Below, one piece after another: positions 1 to 5,800 of a stretch of DNA of 9,038 nucleotides. Position numbers and translations under genes: made by a program. Origin of the DNA: an uncultured Bacteroides sp. (GTDB taxonomy: Bacteria > Bacteroidota > Bacteroidia > Bacteroidales > Bacteroidaceae); contig CAKUYM010000167.1 of NCBI GenBank assembly GCA_934716785.1, positions 1 to 9,038 on the forward strand, read 5' to 3'. The notes beneath the pieces were generated by a model. The model saw only the letters and a program-made list of their open reading frames with translations. It had not been told where the DNA came from and did not search any database. Position 1 is the first letter of the stretch. Every line of letters begins with the position of its first letter.

Positions 1-22
1 GGGTTTAAATGTTTTTGCGAGT

Positions 23-54
23 GCAAAGATACAATCAAACCGCAAGGGGGAAAA
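23..54 (-). promoter_or_regulatory. Bacteroidales-type promoter firing out of the left edge
   Basis: On the minus strand the string TATCTTTGC (31 down to 23) fits the Bacteroidales -7 consensus TAnnTTTG exactly. A TTTT stretch at 54-51 lies 19 bp upstream, where the -33 element belongs, although it lacks the usual G. Transcription would start near position 21 and run left out of the window, so the gene it serves is not visible. The call rests on motif match and spacing only. Confidence 0.5.
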
Positions 55-159
55 TGGGTACTTTATCGAATGCTTACGACACAACAGTGCCACAATGCAG
101 ATTTGTGATGTTTCATATTGGCGTATGGCGACAGGAGTGGGCAGATATACAATAATAGA

Positions 160-202
160 AAAACGAACAAGGAGAGTCTCTGCTTTTCTCTTTGCTCGTT
201 TT
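160..202 (-). terminator. Rho-independent terminator of the HTH / 402-aa operon
   Basis: Two 16-nt arms (160-175 and 187-202) pair around an 11-nt loop. Read on the minus strand there is one G-U pair and one A-C mismatch. The 3' arm ends in UUUU and continues with another U, a short U-tract for transcription arriving from the right. It begins 21 nt after the stop codon of the antitoxin-like HTH gene. The arms also pair in the opposite direction, so it could work both ways, but no plus-strand gene precedes it. Confidence 0.7.
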
Positions 203-223
203 CAATTATATCGCTGTTACGTT

Positions 224-490
224 TCAGTGGGAAATGCTAATGAGTTTGCATCCCAATGCGGTCTCAATCTTTGCAATGGTCTGCACTGTGAAGTTGTGTC
301 TGCCGGTCATCCACTTCGAAATTTCCGACTCTTGCTTGTGGATCTGCTTGGCAAAGTCTTTCTGTGTGAGGTTCTTTGATTTGAGCACCTCGCTGATGCG
401 TTCGGCTATTCCGAAAGAAAGTTCAAATTCCGCTTTCTGTTCCTCAGGAATAGACGCAAGGCACTGTCGGAACAATTCATTCTGTACCAT
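224..490 (-). CDS. Antitoxin-like XRE/HigA-type HTH protein (88 aa)
   Basis: A small cytoplasmic DNA-binding protein with a single helix-turn-helix of the XRE/Cro type, residues about 29-80. The recognition part reads ESEISKWMTGRHNFTVQT (54-71), typical of the solo antitoxin-like regulators common in Bacteroidales. An N-terminal acidic helix (IPEEQKAEFELSF) precedes the HTH. It is the last gene of a minus-strand operon: the start lies 12 nt after the stop of a 53-aa small ORF, and a terminator hairpin follows. In HigBA-type systems such proteins repress their own operon and neutralise a RelE-fold toxin, but no RelE-like protein is encoded here. The partner, if any, would be the 53-aa or the 402-aa product. 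It is a clear paralogue of the 89-aa HTH protein at 8046-8315. Confident as an HTH protein; antitoxin function is inference. Confidence 0.85.
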   Translation of the reverse strand: MVQNELFRQCLASIPEEQKAEFELSFGIAERISEVLKSKNLTQKDFAKQIHKQESEISKWMTGRHNFTVQTIAKIETALGCKLISISH

Positions 491-502
491 AATTATAAGA
501 TG

Positions 503-664
503 TTAGATTTCAAATGTGGCACTCTGTATATCGGTTATCATATTCTTTTCGATAGTCACTCTACCTGCTTTTTGAGCCTTAAGAAACACCTTATCGAATG
601 TTTGTAGATCCATTACATAACCACCTATACGATAGTAAAAAGGGTACTCCATGGAAACGAACAT
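503..664 (-). CDS. Small protein of unknown function (53 aa) between the 402-aa and HTH genes
   Basis: A short open frame beginning with ATG at 664, only 5 nt after the TGA of the 402-aa gene, and ending 12 nt before the HTH gene, so it fills the gap almost completely. Two internal in-frame ATGs at 652 and 613 are alternative starts, giving 49 or 36 aa. The product is mixed polar and hydrophobic, with an aromatic N-terminus (MEYPFYYRIGGYV) and a Lys-rich C-terminal half (FLKAQKAGRVTIEKN). There is no signal peptide, Cys pair or recognised domain. I do not recognise the family. Position suggests translational coupling to the 402-aa gene and a role with the following HTH protein, for example as a small toxin or adaptor, but that is speculation. 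It could also be the remnant of a longer toxin gene. Confidence 0.5.
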   Translation of the reverse strand: MFVSMEYPFYYRIGGYVMDLQTFDKVFLKAQKAGRVTIEKNMITDIQSATFEI

Positions 665-669
665 ACAAC

Positions 670-1878
670 TCAAGATTTAGGAAAGGATATATATTTTTTT
701 ATCGTCCCATCCTCCTGAACCTTGATATATTGAGTTGTCCTGCATTCAAATTGCCTCTGAAATCTAAGCATTGATTCTTCGACATTGTTAAATATCTTAA
801 GCTGTTTCTCCTTCATTGCAGTTATTGATTCCCCTTGCATCCAAGAGGCATCAGCCTCCAACTCCAAATATTTGATAACATCATGCTTTATTCTGTTGAA
901 TTGGCCAACATAATTGTTCCAATAATCAAGGCTCATCCTGCCAGCATAAATCTCTACATCTTCATTATTGCCAAGATATTTTGCCACTTTCATAGAGACT
1001 ACTGAAGCAATAAAAACTAAGGACTCAGATTGCATTGCCATATCAAGGTAGTCGAAATAATGAGAATTCTGAAGAGCCTGAATCTTAGACTCGGCTTCTT
1101 TTTTATCACTCAACTTAGAATTAATGTTAAGGTTAATACCAGATAGCAAAATTCTACACCGTTCCCTGATTTCCTCAACCCATCCAGAAAATTCAGACAC
1201 AAGCACCTTATCTGGGGTATCATAGGTATTCTTTTTGCTTAACTCAATGAATCTATTATATGCCACTTTCAATTTTGCACGATCACCAGCAGTAAGTATA
1301 TCAATGATACTATCTATTTTGGCGCTAATTACATTTAACCTTTCTGTAATTATTTGCTGATAATACTGAGAAGTTACAGCAGCTAAGCATTGATATACCA
1401 AGAGAGGCGTTACATTGCTTAATCCGATCTCTGAAAACGAAGCCTGTTTTGATATTTTTCCATTGTTTATGACAAAACCTCGCATGACTCCCGGATTATC
1501 TTTGATCCGACAAAGTTCTTTGAGTGGCACATCGCATTTCAAGAGTCCATTAAATGCAGATGCTGACAATGTTGTTTTAAGTGTTTCACTTCCAAAAGTG
1601 GAAATAAGAACCTTCCACTCATTAGCTTCTTTTTCATCCATTGGGGATTCTTGGCAATGTACAAGATCGACACTATTTTCTTTAAGGACGGTTAATTGTA
1701 TACAGTCATCAACTACAGACTGTTCTTGCTTAACAGGTGCAGGCGCTGATTCATTTACACTATTCTGAAGTTTGTCTTGCCCTTTACGACGCAATCGGGT
1801 ATATCCTTTGCCAGCAGCCATAAAAGCAGCAATGGCAGATATTATTTTTACAATAGTAAATATTATTTTTCGGTCCAT
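670..1878 (-). CDS. Membrane-anchored protein of unknown family (402 aa), first gene of the HTH operon
   Basis: Not recognised. Residues about 5-22 (IIFTIVKIISAIAAFMAA) form one hydrophobic segment followed by a basic patch (RLRRKGQDK), as in a single N-terminal membrane anchor with the bulk of the protein in the cytoplasm. There is no lipobox, and the segment reads as an uncleaved anchor. A low-complexity linker (about 38-55, with Ala/Pro) leads to a soluble part. A helical, coiled-coil-like region (about 160-215, around TERLNVISAKIDSIIDIL) and long charged helices to the end dominate it. No nuclease, ATPase or peptidase motif is visible. A promoter about 100 nt upstream with a long leader drives it, and the 53-aa and HTH genes follow without a gap for another promoter. 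The layout (membrane protein plus HTH regulator in an accessory region) would suit a defence or toxin module, which is inference. Confidence 0.85.
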   Translation of the reverse strand: MDRKIIFTIVKIISAIAAFMAAGKGYTRLRRKGQDKLQNSVNESAPAPVKQEQSVVDDCIQLTVLKENSVDLVHCQESPMDEKEANEWKVLISTFGSETLKTTLSASAFNGLLKCDVPLKELCRIKDNPGVMRGFVINNGKISKQASFSEIGLSNVTPLLVYQCLAAVTSQYYQQIITERLNVISAKIDSIIDILTAGDRAKLKVAYNRFIELSKKNTYDTPDKVLVSEFSGWVEEIRERCRILLSGINLNINSKLSDKKEAESKIQALQNSHYFDYLDMAMQSESLVFIASVVSMKVAKYLGNNEDVEIYAGRMSLDYWNNYVGQFNRIKHDVIKYLELEADASWMQGESITAMKEKQLKIFNNVEESMLRFQRQFECRTTQYIKVQEDGTIKKYISFPKS

Positions 1879-1922
1879 AGCATACTAATATTCAACGAAT
1901 TAAACAATAATGCATCTATTTT

Positions 1923-1956
1923 CTTTTATATGAGACGTTAATCGTTCACATAAAAG
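1923..1956 (-). promoter_or_regulatory. Leader hairpin upstream of the 402-aa gene
   Basis: An imperfect inverted repeat: arms 1923-1937 (starting CTTTTATATGA) and 1943-1956 pair around a 5-nt loop with one bulged base and one mismatch or G-U position. It lies between the predicted transcription start near 1973 and the ATG at 1878, so it would be in the mRNA leader. There is no U-tract on the minus strand after it. An operator or leader structure is therefore more likely than a terminator. Function is not known. Confidence 0.4.
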
Positions 1957-1975
1957 AGATACGTGCTAACTTGGA

Positions 1976-2007
1976 CAAAAGTAAACAAAAAATAAAAGTT
2001 TTCTCAA
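1976..2007 (-). promoter_or_regulatory. Bacteroidales promoter of the 402-aa operon
   Basis: The minus strand carries TACTTTTG (1983 down to 1976), a perfect TAnnTTTG -7 element. A TTG at 2007-2005 lies 21 bp upstream. Transcription would begin near 1973, leaving a leader of roughly 95 nt that contains the hairpin at 1923-1956. Confidence 0.6.
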
Positions 2008-2195
2008 TCATCCGATATAAAAACATAGCTTTATTATTTGTTGAAATTATAAATGCGACTATTTATAGACTAAATATTGGTTATCAATGGCAGTATGGCT
2101 GTAAGTTACTGAAGACAAGAGTATGGTTAAAGGCCTCTGTGGAAATGTGCTAACAGCATAAGCAAAATCTACTTGATGCAATGGCACACAGCCAT

Positions 2196-2702
2196 CTATG
2201 AATTTTCGTATTCCCGAATACGTTCTTCTATGAGTTTTTGTGGCAATCTTTTATTTATTTTACAAAGTTCTTTTAATTTGACCGCCATAACTCTTTCATC
2301 AATAATTTTATATTCAACAAGCATATCTGTTAGATAAAGAATTCCGGAGACAGTCACTCCATCAGCAGTGGCACTGCTACGTAGCTTCCCGTCTCCTGTT
2401 ATTAAACGATAATCATTTTTCTTTGCATAGTACCAAACAGAACAATCAGCAACAGAGACATTATTTTTACGACTTTCATATAAATCTATAATTTCAGAAA
2501 ATTCATTCTCATCAAATTCCTTGACATACAATTTCCCCTCTTTTATCAATGCTGCGACTTCTGCATTTTGTTCCTCATTGATTATTTCCTCTATTATATA
2601 ATCAACTGTATGAAATTTTATGGGAAGTTCAAAGGACGCGTCAAGCAAACCTATAGATATAAGGTCTAAAAAGATGTTTGTATCATTGACCACTATATCC
2701 AT
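2196..2702 (-). CDS. PIN-domain ribonuclease, probable toxin (168 aa)
   Basis: A PIN-fold protein, a family of Mg-dependent endoribonucleases found as VapC-like toxins. The acidic active-site positions are visible in order: D7 in VVNDTNIFLDL, E38/E39 in DYIIEEIINEE, D86 in VSVADCSVW and D104 in LITGDGKLR. The set is complete, so the enzyme looks intact. At 168 aa it is longer than a typical VapC (about 130 aa), with a charged helical tail after residue 130. Its ATG lies one nucleotide after the TGA of the XRE-ImmA gene, so the two are almost certainly co-translated from the promoter at 3774. The pairing with an XRE-ImmA regulator points to a toxin-antitoxin or stress-response module rather than a classic VapBC pair. 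Target RNA is unknown. The stop codon is TAG. Confidence 0.85.
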   Translation of the reverse strand: MDIVVNDTNIFLDLISIGLLDASFELPIKFHTVDYIIEEIINEEQNAEVAALIKEGKLYVKEFDENEFSEIIDLYESRKNNVSVADCSVWYYAKKNDYRLITGDGKLRSSATADGVTVSGILYLTDMLVEYKIIDERVMAVKLKELCKINKRLPQKLIEERIREYENS

Positions 2703-2703
2703 G

Positions 2704-3750
2704 TCATACCAGATTTAAGTTTTCTCTCACTTTTTGTACAGAACATCCCAACAGAGAGGCACATTTAGATTCAGTTATCACTTCATTTGCAAGCAGTTTA
2801 AAAACGAGACGCACAAATCTTTTACAATGTTCATCCTGGAACACACTTTTCTCTACATTTTCCTTGAACTGTTTTGATGAGTTTTTGTACTTATAGAAAG
2901 AAACATATCTTTTTTGAGAAATGATACCTGCCTGTCTGGCTTTTATCATCATGGCCTCTACTGATATTCCAAATTGGCATTGAATATCCTTCAACTCTAT
3001 TAATGAAATGTCTTTCCTCATTTTCCCTATTTTTTGTATAAAGACTTCGACAGGAAGAAGTACTTCATTCGCAAATATATTGCAGAGTCTTTCTTCGTCA
3101 GCCCCATCTTGAAATCTCATTATTTTATGGCCTACTTCATGGAATAATGATAACCTTTTTCTTTCTGGAGTAAATCCTTTGTTTAACACAACAACGAATA
3201 AATTATCACAGGTAAAGCTGTCTCCATCAAATCTTTTGCAAGCATCAACTTCTATGATCTTTACTCCTGCCGTTTCAAGCAATTCGATAGGAGTTGTGAT
3301 AGGAGAGTCGCCAAGATTTAAATCTTGCCTGAATCTGGCTGCAATAGGAAGTACATCTTTATCGTCTTTTACAGGAGTATCAAAATAATTCATAGTAAAA
3401 TTTTTTGATTCTCCTGTCATATTTTCTACTTCAATATATTTTTCAAGTTCAGATGATGCATAATAATTAATAGCTTCTATTTCTTTTTTCCCAAGAGAAG
3501 CACGCTTTCGGTATTTTATATTTTCCAAATCTACGGAAACAGTAATGGGCCGAAAAAAATCATCAATACGGAGTCCCAATGCAGAAGCCAATTTTATCAT
3601 CACCTTACTGGAAGGGAAAATATCACCTCTTTCATATTTGGCCAATGCGTTAACGGACACTTCTCCATTCATTTCCTCGCTTAATCTTCTTAAAGACATA
3701 CCACGCATTTTGCGTGCACTTTTTAGACGTATGGGGAATATATCTTTCAT
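2704..3750 (-). CDS. XRE-family HTH regulator fused to ImmA/IrrE-type metallopeptidase (348 aa)
   Basis: Domains in order: an N-terminal XRE helix-turn-helix (about 7-63; RRLSEEMNGEVSVNALAKYE), a middle segment, and an ImmA/IrrE (COG2856, DUF955) zinc peptidase domain with HEVGH at 204-208. The downstream Glu/FA signature (EERLCNIFANEVLLP, 219-233) supplies the third metal ligand. A short C-terminal stretch (about 318-345) looks like a second HTH. In this family the peptidase cleaves a repressor or partner to relieve repression (ImmA/ImmR of ICEBs1, IrrE in Deinococcus). Here it is followed by a PIN RNase at 1-nt distance, so it is a plausible antitoxin or regulator of that toxin. A longer frame opens at 3825, but the promoter -7 element lies at 3781-3774 inside it. 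The start is therefore set at ATG 3750. Confidence 0.88.
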   Translation of the reverse strand: MKDIFPIRLKSARKMRGMSLRRLSEEMNGEVSVNALAKYERGDIFPSSKVMIKLASALGLRIDDFFRPITVSVDLENIKYRKRASLGKKEIEAINYYASSELEKYIEVENMTGESKNFTMNYFDTPVKDDKDVLPIAARFRQDLNLGDSPITTPIELLETAGVKIIEVDACKRFDGDSFTCDNLFVVVLNKGFTPERKRLSLFHEVGHKIMRFQDGADEERLCNIFANEVLLPVEVFIQKIGKMRKDISLIELKDIQCQFGISVEAMMIKARQAGIISQKRYVSFYKYKNSSKQFKENVEKSVFQDEHCKRFVRLVFKLLANEVITESKCASLLGCSVQKVRENLNLV

Positions 3751-3773
3751 CTTGAAAACATTTTTATGGTGTA

Positions 3774-3804
3774 CAAAATTACAAAAAAACATCCAACTCG
3801 TAAA
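3774..3804 (-). promoter_or_regulatory. Bacteroidales promoter of the XRE-ImmA/PIN operon
   Basis: TAATTTTG on the minus strand (3781 down to 3774) matches TAnnTTTG. A TTTA at 3804-3801 sits 19 bp upstream as a weak -33 element. The predicted start near 3771 gives a leader of about 20 nt to the ATG at 3750. This excludes the longer 373-aa reading that would start at 3825, upstream of the promoter. Confidence 0.65.
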
Positions 3805-3863
3805 CCATAGGCACAGTTTTAACAATTAAAATCATTCTACACAGTCAAAGGATACAACACCCC

Positions 3864-3896
3864 ATTCCAAGAAAAGACATCTCATTTCGTTGGAAT
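3864..3896. other. Hairpin in the gap between the XRE-ImmA and 112-aa genes
   Basis: ATTCCAAGAAA (3864-3874) pairs with TTTC-g-TTGGAAT (3885-3896), an 11-bp stem with one bulged G and a 10-nt loop. On the plus strand TTTTC follows, which is terminator-like, but no plus-strand gene precedes it. On the minus strand, where it would serve the 112-aa gene ending at 3938, no U-tract follows. It could be a weak terminator or an operator for the neighbouring XRE-ImmA promoter. Confidence 0.35.
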
Positions 3897-3937
3897 TTTC
3901 TATAAATAGAATTACATACTCACGGTAAATTTTGCTA

Positions 3938-4276
3938 CTATCGGAAAGAATCAGTTCTCATCTCTTCTATTACCCGGTTCATCATATCGCATACTTTCTG
4001 GCAACTGTCCTGGTCCGCACAAGCAGGGTAGGGGCAGACGGCAAAATCCGCCAATTCATCAGCTACAAGAAACCTTCCCTGGGAGAAAGCTACCGGATGG
4101 TAATATACGTCACCGGCTTTAGGTTTGAAGGAACACAGTTTTACAATCTTATTCAATTCCCCGCAGATCCGGGCACATTCCTCTTTAGGATAGGAGGGAA
4201 TTTCATCAAGAGCCTTCACTGGAGCGAAAGCAAACCTTACGTTATCCCATATTACCGGTGTATATTTCTCTATCAT
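3938..4276 (-). CDS. Cysteine-rich orphan protein of unknown function (112 aa), start possibly frameshifted
   Basis: Not recognised. The product has seven cysteines (34, 38, 48, 81, 86, 92, 96). The cluster CPYPACADQDSCQKVC (81-96) and the C-x3-C at 34-38 could bind zinc, but no known finger pattern fits exactly. There is no membrane segment or signal. The frame stays open upstream of ATG 4276 back to a TGA near 4315 and adds protein-like residues (EYEDQFIPN). An ATG at 4313 in another frame would join it if one G of the GG at 4303-4304 were absent. The family's true start may therefore be at 4313, with this copy either frameshifted or starting internally. It has its own promoter at 4389-4418. 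Stop codon is TAG. Confidence 0.6.
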   Translation of the reverse strand: MIEKYTPVIWDNVRFAFAPVKALDEIPSYPKEECARICGELNKIVKLCSFKPKAGDVYYHPVAFSQGRFLVADELADFAVCPYPACADQDSCQKVCDMMNRVIEEMRTDSFR

Positions 4277-4388
4277 ATTTGGTATGAATTGGTCTTCATA
4301 TTCCGTATTGCATCACCTCTCAAGCATGGCAGAGAGCTACAGATGCTCAAGAAATCTATATTCTCACTATGTCTACTAATATCTGATG

Positions 4389-4418
4389 CAAAGATACGGG
4401 CTAAAGAAGATATTGCCA
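4389..4418 (-). promoter_or_regulatory. Bacteroidales promoter of the 112-aa gene
   Basis: TATCTTTG on the minus strand (4396 down to 4389) is a perfect -7 element, with TGG at 4418-4416 in the -33 position 19 bp upstream. Transcription would start near 4386, about 70 nt before the candidate ATG at 4313 and 110 nt before ATG 4276. Confidence 0.6.
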
Positions 4419-4422
4419 TTAT

Positions 4423-4461
4423 TTTATAATTTTTTACGAACCCGAAAAATCATTCTATAAA
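4423..4461. other. AT-rich hairpin downstream of the methyltransferase
   Basis: TTTATA (4423-4428) pairs with TATAAA (4456-4461), and ATTTTTT (4429-4435) pairs with AAAAAT (4445-4450), with a 5-nt bulge between the two stems on one side. The stem is nearly all A-U and the loop is CG-rich. It begins 11 nt after the methyltransferase stop and could end that transcript, but no clear U-tract follows on the minus strand. Confidence 0.3.
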
Positions 4462-4471
4462 GTTGATGACA

Positions 4472-5530
4472 TTATAACAAGTTCCGAGTATCCTCGTATT
4501 CTACCACATAACCACCGTATGTCTTGTCATACCTGATAGAGTTCAGATAGTTAAGTTCTATTTCCGTCTCTTGCTTTGTCATGACCTTGTTGTTCAGATT
4601 ACCATTGAAATACTTAATTTCCTTGCCATTGCTCTCACGGTTCTCTACAAATTCCCTGTGTGCATCGAGTCTCTTCCTGATGGAAGCATTACAAAGGTCA
4701 AGATCGAGCTTTTCTATACTTTCTCTAATGATCCCACCGAAATTGGCATCTATATCGTAACCACATGAGTTCCTTCCCGTAAGGATTGCCGCCTGTATAG
4801 TAGTCCCGGTGCCCAAGAATGGATCAAGCACAATATCACCTTTCTGTGTGAACATGTTTATCAGGCGGAAAGGGAACTCAATGGGATATGCAGCGCTACG
4901 TTCTCTCGTATTTACCCTTTGAAGTGTCTGTTTGACGCCTTTGACCTCCCAAACATCAGAAAACCATACGTTACGTTCCTCCCAAAGAAAGGCACTTTTC
5001 ATCCTCTTCAATTTATCTTCCACCGTTTCAAATTTGCGCCTTCCACCTTTGCGGAAAATCAAAATCCACTCATGCTCAAGTGTCACATAAGCTCCACATG
5101 GCAACATTCCACTGCCCATAAACTTATTTGGCGCATTTGTCTGTTTACGCCATAAAATACAAGGCAAGGAAACAAAGTCCAATGCCTGGCATTTAGTGGA
5201 TACCCTTACATGGTTGTCATACAATTTGAATTGACCGTTTATAGTGCGTGTTGCATCGCCTATGTTTATACATAGGAATCCACCCGGCAGAAGAACCCTA
5301 TAGCATTCTTCCCATGCTTTGTCCAGCTCACGGTGCATTAACTCAAAAGCATCTTGGGGAGCGTTCTTGATAGCACCCATTATATCATGATTTTGTTCCG
5401 AAAATACGTCATCCCACATCTCAATCATCGGATAAGGTGGTGAGGTTACAACAAGATTTATACTGTTGTCCTTTATCTCACTCAACTTTTGGGCTGCGCC
5501 TATGATTATTTTATGAAATGTGTTCGCCAT
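4472..5530 (-). CDS. Beta-class site-specific DNA methyltransferase, SPPY type (352 aa)
   Basis: An S-adenosylmethionine-dependent amino-methyltransferase acting on DNA. The catalytic motif IV TSPPY (29-33) comes first and the SAM-binding motif I DPFLGTGTT (236-244) comes near the C-terminus, the order that defines the beta class. SPPY is most often seen in N4-cytosine enzymes, so m4C is the likeliest mark, but m6A cannot be excluded. INIGDATR (88-95), WRKQTNAPNKFMGSGMLP (127-144) and RSAAYPIEF (211-219) are conserved-looking target-recognition and core blocks. A GTG at 5554 gives an 8-aa longer reading; I prefer ATG 5530 (MANTFHKIIIG). A promoter lies at 5595-5624. No cognate restriction endonuclease is recognisable beside it, so it appears to be an orphan or the survivor of a restriction-modification pair. 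Confidence 0.88.
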   Translation of the reverse strand: MANTFHKIIIGAAQKLSEIKDNSINLVVTSPPYPMIEMWDDVFSEQNHDIMGAIKNAPQDAFELMHRELDKAWEECYRVLLPGGFLCINIGDATRTINGQFKLYDNHVRVSTKCQALDFVSLPCILWRKQTNAPNKFMGSGMLPCGAYVTLEHEWILIFRKGGRRKFETVEDKLKRMKSAFLWEERNVWFSDVWEVKGVKQTLQRVNTRERSAAYPIEFPFRLINMFTQKGDIVLDPFLGTGTTIQAAILTGRNSCGYDIDANFGGIIRESIEKLDLDLCNASIRKRLDAHREFVENRESNGKEIKYFNGNLNNKVMTKQETEIELNYLNSIRYDKTYGGYVVEYEDTRNLL

Positions 5531-5594
5531 TGCTATAATGATATATTCTGTCACACTATTTTCTTCACATGCCTATCATGTAAAGCCAATAAGG

Positions 5595-5624
5595 CAAAGT
5601 AAATGACTTTCTTGAAAACAGCAA
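5595..5624 (-). promoter_or_regulatory. Promoter of the methyltransferase gene
   Basis: TTACTTTG on the minus strand (5602 down to 5595) matches TAnnTTTG with one mismatch, and TTG at 5624-5622 lies exactly 19 bp upstream. The predicted start near 5592 allows leaders of about 37 nt to GTG 5554 or 60 nt to ATG 5530. It shows the methyltransferase can be transcribed independently of the ATPase/nuclease pair upstream. Confidence 0.5.
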
Positions 5625-5722
5625 CAGGCTACTTCGTTAAACGGTCTCAAAAGATCTGTATCATTTATGTCTATAATGTATCTTATGTTTAATAGCAAAA
5701 ACAGCAAGATTTTTACTAAGTT

Positions 5723-5747
5723 TACAAGACCCTACTACTCTCTTGTA
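5723..5747. other. Hairpin downstream of the nuclease-like gene
   Basis: TACAAGA (5723-5729) and TCTTGTA (5741-5747) form a perfect 7-bp inverted repeat with an 11-nt loop, 54 nt after the nuclease stop. There is no adjacent U-tract on the minus strand, so a role as terminator is doubtful. The rest of 5555-5800 contains only the methyltransferase promoter and AT-rich DNA without a credible gene. Confidence 0.3.
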
Positions 5748-5800
5748 TATATTACCAAATCTACATTATAACAAGGATATTATAATTTTCCACTAACTAT

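Larger units (their letters stand above)
1879..2195. other. 317-bp intergenic region between the 402-aa gene and the PIN gene
   Basis: It holds the promoter and leader hairpin of the 402-aa gene (listed separately) in its left part. The right part follows the PIN stop codon. There I see only a weak 5-bp hairpin, ATGGC/GCCAT at 2181-2195, without a U-tract, and an 8-bp inverted repeat ATGGCTGT/ACAGCCAT at 2095-2102 and 2188-2195. No convincing terminator for the PIN operon and no credible coding frame are visible. Confidence 0.6.

Noticed and set aside
95..506. Two plus-strand frames of 94 and 104 aa
   Set aside because: Both lie opposite the HTH gene and its terminator and show no protein-like features; they are antisense shadows.
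1971..2153. Plus-strand 60-aa frame in the intergenic region
   Set aside because: It begins with TTG, has no promoter, overlaps the minus-strand promoter of the 402-aa gene and shows no recognisable domain.
2181..2195. ATGGC/GCCAT hairpin as terminator of the PIN operon
   Set aside because: Only 5 bp of stem and no U-tract on the minus strand.
2704..3825. Long 373-aa reading of the XRE-ImmA gene
   Set aside because: The extra 25 N-terminal residues overlap a consensus promoter at 3774-3804 and look hydrophobic and unrelated to the HTH; ATG 3750 gives a normal XRE start.
3932..4429. Plus-strand 165-aa frame
   Set aside because: It is antisense to the 112-aa gene and its promoter and lacks domain character. 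The minus frame has a proper promoter and hydrophilic sequence with clustered cysteines.
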